NCBI GenBank assembly: GCA_025353085.1
Contig: JANXRI010000119.1
Location: 1-6,026, forward strand
Direction of reading: 5' to 3'
DNA length: 6,026 bases
Source: Betaproteobacteria bacterium
GTDB taxonomy: Bacteria; Pseudomonadota; Gammaproteobacteria; Burkholderiales; SG8-41
In this document: piece after piece, positions 1 to 6,026 of the stretch
How the letters are laid out: the number at the start of each line of letters is the position of its first letter
How positions within the stretch are numbered: position 1 is the first letter of the stretch
The notes under the pieces: model-generated
Databases searched by the model: none
What the model saw: only the letters and a program-made list of their open reading frames with translations
Told to the model about the DNA's origin: nothing
Translations under genes and position numbers: made by a program

Positions 1-581
1 GTGCCTTTGCTGCAACTGACGTCAATCTTTAGCTTGTCAGCTGTGAACTCAAGCAACGCCATCGAATGAATGGTAATGCTGCGTGGCGCACGCTCGACCG
101 TTACGCCGGCGCGCGCATAAGCATAGAGTGGCTTGCCATCGCGCTTGAGGGCGCTGTACATCGGCGGTATCTGTTCCAATGCGCCCGTGAATTTGCCTAA
201 CACGGCGTCGATTTGTTCTCGCGTAACAGCCACCGCATGCCGCGCGGTCACTTGACCCTCGGCGTCTCCGGTAGTGGTCGTCACGCCGAGCAAAACTTCT
301 GCCTCATAGCTTTTGTCGGCGCTGAACGTGTCGGTCGAAAATTTAGTGGCCTCGCCTAAACACACTGGCAATAAGCCGCTCGCCATTGGGTCAAGCGTGC
401 CGACATGGCCCGCCTTGGCGGCGGAGAACAGGCGTTTTATGCGTTGTATCGCCGCGTTCGATGTGATGCCGGTGGGCTTGTCGAGCAGCAGTACGCCGTC
501 GATGGTGCGACGAGTTGACACCGGTTGGATCAATTGCGCCGGGGCGGTCGTAGCTGCGCTATTTTTTTGGGTTGCTGGCAT
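1..581 (-). CDS. truB: tRNA pseudouridine(55) synthase TruB (partial, C-terminus outside window)
   Basis: TruB converts uridine 55 in the T-loop of elongator tRNAs to pseudouridine and also acts as a tRNA-folding chaperone in the cytoplasm. The reading frame is open from the ATG at 581-579 to the window edge, giving 193 complete codons. Visible landmarks are DGVLLLDKPTGITSN (about residues 28-42), the catalytic motif GHVGTLDP with the expected nucleophile Asp64, CLGEATKFS, and the IPPMYSALKRDGKPLYAYAR block. The last codons read CSKGT, which in the family leads into the YIR motif, so roughly the last 40 percent is missing. The chosen start overlaps the rbfA end by 23 nt. No clear Shine-Dalgarno sequence precedes it, and a TTG (533) or GTG (521) downstream is possible, but both lie before the conserved region. 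The overlap suggests translational coupling to rbfA. Identity is certain; the exact start is moderately sure. Confidence 0.95.
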   Translation of the reverse strand, partial: MPATQKNSAATTAPAQLIQPVSTRRTIDGVLLLDKPTGITSNAAIQRIKRLFSAAKAGHVGTLDPMASGLLPVCLGEATKFSTDTFSADKSYEAEVLLGVTTTTGDAEGQVTARHAVAVTREQIDAVLGKFTGALEQIPPMYSALKRDGKPLYAYARAGVTVERAPRSITIHSMALLEFTADKLKIDVSCSKG

Positions 582-930
582 CGCCGCTTACTGCGGCATC
601 GATCAACTGCGACAAACGCACACCGCGTTCGACCGACTCGTCATGGATGAAATGCAACTGCGGAATGCTGCGCAACTTGATTCGATGTCCGAGCTCGTGG
701 CGCAAAAACCCGGCGGCGCGATTAAGTCCCTCGGTGGCGGCGGCGATCTGGTCCGCGTCGCCCAGGGTGGTAAAGAATACTTTGGCGTGCGCATAGTCAG
801 ACGTCACCTCCACGTCGGTAAGGGTCACCATGCCGATGCGCGGATCCTTAACCTCCAAGCGCAGCAAGTCAGCCAGGTCGCGCTGGATTTGCTCCGCTAC
901 GCGCAGTGTTCTGGAAAAGTCTCGGGGCAT
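559..930 (-). CDS. rbfA: 30S ribosome-binding factor RbfA
   Basis: RbfA is a small KH-domain protein that binds the pre-30S subunit near helix 1 and the 3' end of 16S rRNA and helps late maturation; in E. coli it is needed for cold adaptation. The 123-residue product is near family length (133 in E. coli). It shows the N-terminal DFSRTLRVAEQIQRDLADLL helix, KDPRIG (28-33) followed by VTLTDVEVTSDYAHAKVFF, the LNRAAGFLRHELG segment (69-81) carrying the type II KH kink, and IPQLHFIHDESVERG. The start matches the family N-terminus, although the bases before ATG (GACGTCCTT) hold no good Shine-Dalgarno sequence. The upstream side is filled by a heptamer repeat hairpin, leaving 67 bp from infB. The gene ends in seven A's and TAG, inside the start of truB. 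Confidence 0.96.
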   Translation of the reverse strand: MPRDFSRTLRVAEQIQRDLADLLRLEVKDPRIGMVTLTDVEVTSDYAHAKVFFTTLGDADQIAAATEGLNRAAGFLRHELGHRIKLRSIPQLHFIHDESVERGVRLSQLIDAAVSGDASNPKK

Positions 931-939
931 AAGGACGTC

Positions 940-999
940 AGGATTGAGGATTGAGGTATCAGGATTGAGTAAACCCCTCGATCCTCAATTCTCGATCCT
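940..999 (-). repeat. Inverted array of 7-bp repeats forming a long hairpin between infB and rbfA
   Basis: On the plus strand, 940-969 reads as heptamer units AGGATTG, AGGATTG, AGGTATC, AGGATTG plus AG. Bases 977-999 read CTCGATC, CTCAATT, CTCGATC plus CT, which is the same heptamer family in inverse orientation at an exact 7-nt period. The centre is TAAACCC (970-976). In the mRNA sense, two AGGATCGAG blocks (999-991 and 985-977) can pair with two CTCAATCCT blocks (969-961 and 955-947). Each 9-bp stem has one C-A mismatch, the two are separated by a 5 by 5 internal loop, and the terminal loop is 7 nt. The element begins inside the infB TAG stop and ends 10 bp before rbfA. No T tract follows, so it does not look like a rho-independent terminator. 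It may be a dispersed repeat or an mRNA processing or stability hairpin; that is inference. Confidence 0.85.
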
Positions 1000-3565
1000 A
1001 AAGGGTTCTTGCTACCTCGACAACTTCATAAACCTCGAGCTGATCGCCCACTTTGAGGTCGCCAAAATTCTTGACCGACAAGCCGCAGTCAAAACCCGCC
1101 TTGACTTCACGCGCGTCGTCCTTGAAGCGTTTTAACGAATCCAGTTCGCCGTCATGGATAACCACGTTGTCACGCAAAACCCGCACTTTGGCGCTGCGGC
1201 GCACCAGGCCGTCGAGCACCATGCAACCCGCGACCGTGCCGACCTTGGAAATCTTGAACACCTGCCTGACTTCGACCATGCCGAGCACGCTTTCTTTTTT
1301 CTCCGGCGTGAGCATGCCGGACAATGCCGCCTTAACGTCGTCAAGCGCCTCATAAATAATGTTGTAGTAACGAATGTCTACGCCCGCCGACTCGGCGAGC
1401 TTGCGTGCCATGGCATCTGCGCGCGTGTTGAAACCGATGATCACGGCTTTCGATGCGAGCGCAAGATTAACGTCGGATTCCGTGATGCCGCCAACGCCGC
1501 AATGCACGATGTTGACTTTCACTTCATCGGTCGAAATCTTGGGCAACGCATGCGCCATTGCCTCGTACGAGCCCTGCACATCCGACTTGATGATGATGGA
1601 TAACGTTTTCTTACCCGCTTCACCGATTTGATCGAACATGTTTTCGCTTTTGCTCGACTGCTGCAGCGCCAGCTTCACGTCGCGAAACTTGCCCTGGCGG
1701 AACAACGCGATTTCGCGCGCTTTGCGCTCGTCGCCGAGCACGAGGACATCGGAACCTGCCGCAGGAACGTCCGACATGCCCTGAATCTCAACGGGTATCG
1801 ACGGTCCGGCGCTATCCACCGCTTTGCCCGTTTCGTCCAACATCGCCCGTACGCGTCCGAACACGGCGCCCGCGAGAAAGACGTCGCCACGCTTCAATGT
1901 TCCGGATTGCACCAGTACTGTGGCGACCGGTCCGCGTCCCTTGTCGAGTCGCGCTTCGATCACAATTCCCTTCGCCGGCGCATCTTTTGCCGCCCTGAGT
2001 TCCAATACTTCGGCTTGCAGCAATACACTTTCGAGTAATTTATCGATGCCTTCACCCGTCTTTGCCGATACCGGCACGAACATCGTGTCGCCGCCCCACT
2101 CTTCGGGCACTACTTGCTGGCCGGCGAGATCCTGTTTGATGCGCTCCGGATTCGCTTCTGGACGGTCGATCTTGTTAAGCGCGACCACCATCGGCACTTT
2201 CGCTGCCTTGGCGTGATGGATTGCTTCTATCGTTTGCGGCATCACGCCGTCATCGGCGGCCACCACCAGAATCACGAGGTCAGTAACTTTGGCGCCGCGC
2301 GCGCGCATGGCGGTAAACGCCTCATGGCCCGGCGTATCGAGGAACGTGATCATGCCGCGCGGCGTCTCGACGTGATAGGCGCCGATGTGCTGGGTGATTC
2401 CTCCGGCTTCTCCACTGGCGACGCGAGTGCGGCGTATGTGGTCGAGCAGTGACGTCTTACCATGATCGACGTGGCCCATCACGGTAACGACGGGGGCTCG
2501 CGACTCGAGCTTCAACGCCGCATGGTGGGATGCGTCAGTCAGGAACGCGTCCGGGTCGTCGAGTTTCGCCCGCCCCGGCTTGTGCCCCATTTCTTCGACG
2601 ACAATCATCGCCGTGTCCTGGTCGATGACCTGATTTATGGTCACCATGGTGCCCAGCTTCATCATGACCTTGATGACTTCGGCCGCCTTCACTGACATTT
2701 TCTGCGCGAGCGCGGCCACCGTGATGGTTTCCGGGATGTTGACTTCCCGAATGATAGGTTCCAGCGGCGCGGCGAACGCGTGATCGCCCGCTGGCTCGTC
2801 GCCGCCGTGTTTGGCGTGGCGATCCTTGCGTGTGCGCCAGCCCATGCCACCGCCCATGTCCCCACGGGTCTTGATCGAGCGGCGCTTGACGCTTTCGTCG
2901 CGCCACACGACTTCTTTGACTGTTTTCTTGGCTTTCTTGTCGGACTTCGGCTTTTCGCCCGGCTTGGGCTGTGGCTTATGCAGCGTCCCTTCAGCCAGCG
3001 GAGCTGTGGCGGGCGGGGGGGCCGCAACCGGTGCCGCAGGTGTTGCGACGACTGCTGGCGCCGCCTCTGCGACCGGCTCAGTTTCCGCTTTCTTACGGCG
3101 TACCCGCGATTGCTTTTCAAGCACTTCTTCGCTTTGCAGCGCGATTAATTCCGCTTGCTTTTTCGCCTCAGCTTCGCGTTTTGCCATTTGGCCGGCATCG
3201 ACGATCGGCAACGGCGATGAGGGGACGGGTGGTGGCGACTCGACGGGTGGCGTTTCAGCGACCACATCGCGCTTTACGAGCACACGTTTTTTGCGCACTT
3301 CGACCTGGATGGTGCGCGCCTTGCCTGTGCTGTCCGACTTCTTGATTTCAGTAGTCTGCTTGCGCGTGAGGGTTATCTTGTTTTTGGCCTCACGCGCGCC
3401 ATGCGCCTGCCGCAGATAATCGAGTAGTTGTGTCTTGTCTTTTTCAGTCAGAACTGTGTCGTCAGCCAGCTTTTTCACGACGCCGGCGGTCTGCAGTTGC
3501 TCGATGAGCAACTCGATTGGCAGACCGAGTTCCTTCGCGAATTGTGTAACGTTGAGCAGTGCCAT
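998..3565 (-). CDS. infB: Translation initiation factor IF-2
   Basis: IF-2 is the GTPase that brings fMet-tRNA to the 30S subunit and promotes 50S joining. The product has 855 residues (890 in E. coli). Domains in order: an IF2_N fold at 1-52 (MALLNVTQFAKELGLP), a basic IF-2-associated stretch near 60-100, an Ala/Pro/Lys-rich flexible linker at about 100-260, a second IF2_N-like segment at about 278-328, the G domain from about 357, then domain II and the C-terminal domains that bind fMet-tRNA. All GTPase motifs are present: GHVDHGKTS (364-372), GGITQHIGAY with Thr391, DTPGH (410-414) with catalytic His414, NKID (464-467) and SAK (500-502). The ATG is preceded by GGAG with a 6-nt spacer. It sits 18 bp after nusA, clearly in one operon. 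The stop codon TAG is the first part of the heptamer repeat element. Internal starts giving shorter isoforms, as in E. coli, cannot be judged here. Confidence 0.98.
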   Translation of the reverse strand: MALLNVTQFAKELGLPIELLIEQLQTAGVVKKLADDTVLTEKDKTQLLDYLRQAHGAREAKNKITLTRKQTTEIKKSDSTGKARTIQVEVRKKRVLVKRDVVAETPPVESPPPVPSSPLPIVDAGQMAKREAEAKKQAELIALQSEEVLEKQSRVRRKKAETEPVAEAAPAVVATPAAPVAAPPPATAPLAEGTLHKPQPKPGEKPKSDKKAKKTVKEVVWRDESVKRRSIKTRGDMGGGMGWRTRKDRHAKHGGDEPAGDHAFAAPLEPIIREVNIPETITVAALAQKMSVKAAEVIKVMMKLGTMVTINQVIDQDTAMIVVEEMGHKPGRAKLDDPDAFLTDASHHAALKLESRAPVVTVMGHVDHGKTSLLDHIRRTRVASGEAGGITQHIGAYHVETPRGMITFLDTPGHEAFTAMRARGAKVTDLVILVVAADDGVMPQTIEAIHHAKAAKVPMVVALNKIDRPEANPERIKQDLAGQQVVPEEWGGDTMFVPVSAKTGEGIDKLLESVLLQAEVLELRAAKDAPAKGIVIEARLDKGRGPVATVLVQSGTLKRGDVFLAGAVFGRVRAMLDETGKAVDSAGPSIPVEIQGMSDVPAAGSDVLVLGDERKAREIALFRQGKFRDVKLALQQSSKSENMFDQIGEAGKKTLSIIIKSDVQGSYEAMAHALPKISTDEVKVNIVHCGVGGITESDVNLALASKAVIIGFNTRADAMARKLAESAGVDIRYYNIIYEALDDVKAALSGMLTPEKKESVLGMVEVRQVFKISKVGTVAGCMVLDGLVRRSAKVRVLRDNVVIHDGELDSLKRFKDDAREVKAGFDCGLSVKNFGDLKVGDQLEVYEVVEVARTL

Positions 3566-3583
3566 GGTGAACTCCAGGTGTAA

Positions 3584-5056
3584 TTAAGCGAACCATGGCG
3601 CGCGAGCGGTCATGATGAGTTGCTTCGCGCGCTCGGCATCAATACCGGTCATCTCAACCAGGTCGTCCGTTGCAAGATCAGCAAGATTTTCTTTGGTAAT
3701 GACGCCCTTCTCGGCAAGCTGGCGCGCAACTTGATTGTCCATCCCTTCGAGTGTCAGCAGATCCTCGACGTCATGCTCCAGCTTTTCCTCAGTCACGATT
3801 GCCTGGGTCAGCAATGCGTTGCGCGCGCGGCTGCGCAATTCGTTGACCGTATCCTCATCGAACGATTCGATTTCCAGCATCTCTGCGACTGGCACGTAAG
3901 CGACTTCTTCGAGAGTGCCGAATCCCTCCTGCACGAGGATGTCGGCAACTTCCTGATCAACGTCAAGTTTTTCCATAAACACATTGCGGATGATCGCCGA
4001 TTCTTCCTCGCTCTTTTTCTGCGACTCCTCGAGCGTCATCAGGTTGAGTTCCCAGCCGGTAAGTTCACTCGCAAGTCTCACGTTCTGGCCAGTGCGGCCG
4101 ATGGCTTGCGCGAGATTTTCTTCGTCGACCACGATGTCCATGCTGTGCTTTTCTTCGTCGACCGTTATTTTGCTCACCTCTGCCGGCGCAAGTGCGTTGA
4201 TCACGAACTGGGCAGGGTCATCGGACCACAAAATAATGTCGATTCGTTCGCCGCTGAGTTCGGAGGTCACTGCCTGCACGCGCGAACCGCGCATACCGAC
4301 GCAGGTGCCAATCGGATCTATACGCGGGTCGTTTGATTTCACCGCGATCTTGGCGCGTGAGCCTGGATCTCGCGCAGCCGATTTAATTTCGAGCAAACCG
4401 TCTTCCAGTTCAGGCACTTCCAATTCAAATAACTTGACGAGAAACTCGGGCGTGATGCGTGACAGGACGATTTGCGGCCCCCGGCTGACACGGTCGACTT
4501 TCCACAAATAAGCGCGAACGCGATCGCCCGGACGCAGATTTTCCTTCGGTATCATCTGGTCGCGCGGCAACAAGGCTTCGACACGGCCCGACTCGATAAT
4601 CGCGCTGCCGCGCTCCATGCGTTTGATCACGCCGGTCACCAAGTGCTCTTCGCGCGCGAGGAAATCGCTGAGAATCTGCTCGCGCTCGGCATCGCGTATT
4701 TTTTGCAAGATGACCTGCTTGGCAGCTTGCGCGCCGATACGGCCGAATTCCATCGCGGGCAACGGCTCTTCGATGAATTGTTCGAGTTGAATTTCCGGAT
4801 GGCGCTCGCGCGCTTCGTCCAGCGTCAACTGCCGCTCCTGCGTTTCGAGCGCCTCGTCGGCCACGACCTGCCAGCGGCGAAAGGATTTGAACTCGCCGGT
4901 GGCAGGGTCCACTTCGACTCGCACGTCAACATCATCCGTGAAGCGTTTTTTCGTCGCCGACGCGAGCGCCAGTTCAAGCGCACCGATAACGATGTTCTTG
5001 TCGACGTTCTTCTCTCTCGCCAACGCGTCAACCAGTAACAACAATTCGCGACTCAT
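3584..5056 (-). CDS. nusA: Transcription termination/antitermination factor NusA
   Basis: NusA binds RNA polymerase and nascent RNA; it increases pausing and hairpin-dependent termination and is part of the rRNA antitermination complex. The protein has 490 residues, against 495 in E. coli. It shows the N-terminal polymerase-binding domain (1 to about 125), an S1 domain (about 135-200), KH1 with the GMRG loop (254-257), KH2 with the GRTG loop (320-323), and two C-terminal acidic repeats (about 365-415 and 425-485) ending in APWFA, like the WF-containing end of gammaproteobacterial NusA. Two acidic repeats are typical of Proteobacteria and would allow contact with the alpha subunit C-terminal domain. 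The start is fixed by a perfect AGGAGG five bases before ATG. It follows rimP by 9 bp and precedes infB by 18 bp. In E. coli NusA autoregulates this operon, and the hairpin ahead of rimP would be a plausible target here. Confidence 0.98.
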   Translation of the reverse strand: MSRELLLLVDALAREKNVDKNIVIGALELALASATKKRFTDDVDVRVEVDPATGEFKSFRRWQVVADEALETQERQLTLDEARERHPEIQLEQFIEEPLPAMEFGRIGAQAAKQVILQKIRDAEREQILSDFLAREEHLVTGVIKRMERGSAIIESGRVEALLPRDQMIPKENLRPGDRVRAYLWKVDRVSRGPQIVLSRITPEFLVKLFELEVPELEDGLLEIKSAARDPGSRAKIAVKSNDPRIDPIGTCVGMRGSRVQAVTSELSGERIDIILWSDDPAQFVINALAPAEVSKITVDEEKHSMDIVVDEENLAQAIGRTGQNVRLASELTGWELNLMTLEESQKKSEEESAIIRNVFMEKLDVDQEVADILVQEGFGTLEEVAYVPVAEMLEIESFDEDTVNELRSRARNALLTQAIVTEEKLEHDVEDLLTLEGMDNQVARQLAEKGVITKENLADLATDDLVEMTGIDAERAKQLIMTARAPWFA

Positions 5057-5061
5057 ATTCG

Positions 5062-5068
5062 CCTCCTA
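5062..5068 (-). promoter_or_regulatory. nusA Shine-Dalgarno site overlapping the rimP stop codon
   Basis: The mRNA-sense sequence TAGGAGG contains the rimP stop TAG (5068-5066) and a perfect AGGAGG (5067-5062), followed by CGAAT and the nusA ATG. A ribosome ending rimP therefore sits on the nusA binding site, which suggests termination-reinitiation coupling. This also fixes the nusA start. It is the strongest ribosome binding site in the window. Confidence 0.85.
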
Positions 5069-5494
5069 AATGTTTGGAACCAGACGTGCTTTTTCAATAT
5101 TGCTCAGATCAAGCGCGAGCAGTTTTCCGTCTACTTCCAATTCAAGTTTCCCGTCGTTCACCGCACGTAATGTTCCGACAAAATTACGTTGCCCATCTAA
5201 TGCAAGCCGCAGCTTCAAGCGCGCCTTTTCGCCGGCAAACCGGGCGTAGTCCGCATCCTTACGCAATACCCGGTCAAGGCCCGGTGACGAAACTTCAAGC
5301 CGGTCGTAAGCTACACCTTCCACTTCAAAAACCCGTGACAATTGCTGGCTGACGAGTGCGCAGTCGTCAATTTCGACGCCGCTTGGCTTATCCACAAATA
5401 TCCGCAACAAGCTGCCTTTGCCAGAGCGCTCCCACGCAACGAGTTCATAGCCGAGGCCGCTCACCGTGGTATCCAATAACTGTGCAAAGTCCAT
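5066..5494 (-). CDS. rimP: Ribosome maturation factor RimP
   Basis: RimP assists assembly of the 30S subunit, chiefly the head and central pseudoknot region with uS12 and other proteins. The product has 142 residues (about 150 in E. coli). The N-terminal alpha/beta domain carries GLGYELVAWE and LRIFVDKPSGVEIDDC, then the family signature LEVSSPGLDR (66-75). The C-terminal Sm-like domain (about 80-142) ends in LSNIEKARLVPNI, matching the family end. The ATG is directly preceded by an in-frame TAA, so it is the most upstream start in this frame, and it fits the family N-terminus. No Shine-Dalgarno motif is visible; the leader before ATG is A/T-rich (GTCGCTGAAATTAA). It is the first gene of the operon and lies about 20 bases behind a rho-independent terminator-like hairpin. 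Its stop overlaps the nusA ribosome binding site. Confidence 0.96.
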   Translation of the reverse strand: MDFAQLLDTTVSGLGYELVAWERSGKGSLLRIFVDKPSGVEIDDCALVSQQLSRVFEVEGVAYDRLEVSSPGLDRVLRKDADYARFAGEKARLKLRLALDGQRNFVGTLRAVNDGKLELEVDGKLLALDLSNIEKARLVPNI

Positions 5495-5510
5495 TTAATT
5501 TCAGCGACAC

Positions 5511-5537
5511 AAATAAAAAATGGGCGAAATGCCCATT
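5511..5537 (-). terminator. Rho-independent terminator-like hairpin in the rimP-nusA-infB leader (candidate attenuator)
   Basis: In minus-strand RNA sense, AATGGGC (5537-5531), loop ATTTC and GCCCATT (5525-5519) form a perfect 7-bp stem. T's continue from 5520 through 5515, followed by ATTT. No T tract follows on the plus strand, so it acts on transcripts heading into rimP. Only 20 bp separate it from the rimP start and no gene ends before it, which favours an attenuator in the operon leader over an ordinary gene-end terminator. A second AATGGC at 5549-5544 could pair weakly with the 3' arm. From memory, a comparable terminator-like leader is described before rimP in enterobacteria (the Rfam rimP leader); homology to that element is not shown here. 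Confidence 0.85.
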
Positions 5538-5564
5538 GCAAAAGCCATTACGAAAAGGGGTTTG

Positions 5565-5593
5565 ATTCTAGCAAACTATTGTTCGCTATGAAA
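5565..5593 (-). promoter_or_regulatory. Probable sigma-70 extended -10 promoter for the rimP operon
   Basis: On the minus strand the sequence TGCTAGAAT gives a -10 hexamer TAGAAT (5570-5565, 5 of 6 consensus) with the extended TGn motif directly ahead. The -35 region is weak (TTTCAT at a 17-nt spacer). Transcription would begin near 5560-5556 and give a leader of about 60-65 nt holding the terminator-like hairpin. This is a pattern match only; a promoter further upstream in 5600-5880 is possible. Confidence 0.45.
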
Positions 5594-5883
5594 GTGTTTG
5601 GAGACAACCTATCGATGCATTGAACATTGTCTGCCCGATTAAGGTGTCGTATGCCCTAACTGCGTCCGAGTGACACGAAGCGAGCGGTATTGGAACGCCC
5701 GAAGACGACCAGAAACTCAGTGTTGCGTCCGGCTAAAAGACGAAATAGGTGCAGGTTTTGTATTGCGAATATCATGACGTGCTTCCAGGAGAGATCTAAA
5801 CACGGTCAAGCGGCAATTCCTGATCTGTCGACTTGAAAATATGCATTCCAATAAAATCGAATCGCTTGGTCTAATGCCGGCAC
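5571..5883. other. Intergenic region between the rRNA operon terminator and the rimP promoter, no clear gene
   Basis: About 310 bp without a recognisable RNA or protein gene. I looked for a tRNA (T-loop GGTTCGAATCC type sequence and acceptor stem) on both strands and found none, so the metY initiator tRNA that precedes rimP in E. coli is absent here. A 39-codon minus-strand ORF (5775-5656) is present but doubtful. Base composition is more A/T-rich than in the genes. It may hold further promoter elements that cannot be called from sequence alone. Confidence 0.6.
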
Positions 5884-5914
5884 AAACAAAAAAGCCCTCA
5901 CGAGGAGGGCTTTT
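5884..5914 (-). terminator. Rho-independent terminator of the rRNA operon
   Basis: In minus-strand sense, AAAAGCCCTC (5914-5905), loop CTCGT and GAGGGCTTTT (5899-5890) form a perfect 10-bp stem. T's run on to 5888, followed by GTTTG. It begins about 11 bases after the 5S rRNA 3' end, so it should end the rRNA transcript. The flanking A and T runs make it partly symmetric, but the longer T tract is on the minus strand. Confidence 0.92.
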
Positions 5915-5925
5915 CTGTGAAAAGG

Positions 5926-6026
5926 AGCCTAGCAGTGTCCTACTTTCGCACGGGTAATCCGCACTATCATCGGCGCTGAGTCGTTTCACGGCCCTGTTCG
6001 GAATGGGAAGGGGTGGGTCCAACTCG
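5926..6026 (-). rRNA. rrf: 5S ribosomal RNA (partial, 5' end outside window)
   Basis: The minus strand shows the conserved 5S core: CCCACCCCTTCCCATTCCG, CGAACAGGGCCGTGAAACG, CGCCGATGATAGTGCGGATT, CGTGCGAAAGTAGG and the 3' helix I strand CTGCTAGGC. Compared with a full 5S of about 115-120 nt, the first 15-20 nt, including the 5' strand of helix I, lie beyond 6026. The sequence style is betaproteobacterial. The 3' end is placed near 5926 by where helix I should close, so it may be off by a few bases. It is followed by a strong terminator, so the 16S-23S part of the operon should lie upstream, beyond 6026. Confidence 0.96.

Noticed and set aside
313..954. Plus-strand 213-codon open frame across truB and rbfA
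   Set aside because: It runs antisense to two clearly identified genes, has no recognisable motif, and is a by-product of GC-rich codon use on the other strand.
3015..3021. C7 (sense strand) run in the IF-2 linker, possible phase variation or frameshift
   Set aside because: The frame is intact and encodes the expected Ala/Pro linker; a 7-base run in a GC-rich linker is ordinary, and switching an essential gene off would be unlikely.
2811..3419. Plus-strand 202-codon open frame opposite infB
   Set aside because: It lies antisense to the Ala/Pro/Lys-rich linker of IF-2, and its low-complexity Ser/Ala/Thr/Arg-rich translation is the expected shadow.
559..5068. Three of four visible stop codons in the operon are TAG
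   Set aside because: Too few genes to claim a genome-wide preference or recoding; all proteins end where the family ends.
5833..5857. Plus-strand promoter-like TTGAAA and TAAAAT
   Set aside because: Each hexamer is 5 of 6 to consensus but the spacer is only 13 nt, too short for sigma-70, and it would drive transcription into the rRNA operon with no gene to serve.
5571..5883. Possible initiator tRNA (metY) or other tRNA ahead of rimP
   Set aside because: No T-arm consensus, anticodon stem or pairing acceptor arms were found on either strand.
5717..6022. Minus-strand 101-codon open frame over the 5S end and its terminator
   Set aside because: It is read through the 5S rRNA and the terminator hairpin, so it cannot be a protein gene in this position.

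Overview
The window is a stretch of a betaproteobacterial chromosome carrying the conserved transcription/translation cluster rimP-nusA-infB-rbfA-truB. All genes are on the minus strand, so they read from high to low coordinates. The 3' part of a 5S rRNA, also on the minus strand, lies at the upstream edge. The 5S sequence (CGAACAGG, CCGTGAAACGACT and GCGCCGATGATAGTG blocks) and the protein sequences point to Betaproteobacteria. I cannot name a genus.

Layout in direction of transcription: 6026-5926, 5S rRNA with its 5' end outside the window; 5914-5884, strong rho-independent terminator of that rRNA operon; 5883-5571, about 310 bp with no convincing gene (one doubtful 39-codon ORF, no tRNA); about 5585-5565, probable extended -10 promoter; 5537-5511, a second rho-independent hairpin plus T tract in the leader, just before rimP; 5494-5066 rimP; 5056-3584 nusA; 3565-998 infB; 999-940, an unusual inverted array of 7-bp repeats that begins in the infB stop codon; 930-559 rbfA; 581-1 truB, overlapping rbfA by 23 nt and cut by the window edge.

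The genes act together in making and using ribosomes. RimP and RbfA are 30S maturation factors, NusA controls pausing, termination and rRNA antitermination, IF-2 places initiator tRNA on the ribosome, and TruB makes pseudouridine 55 in tRNA. All complete proteins are intact with expected motifs and near-usual lengths. There is no mobile element, CRISPR array or accessory gene system here. The interest lies in the non-coding parts: the leader attenuator-like terminator, the heptamer hairpin between infB and rbfA, the placement directly behind an rRNA operon, and an A7 run at the rbfA stop inside the truB overlap.
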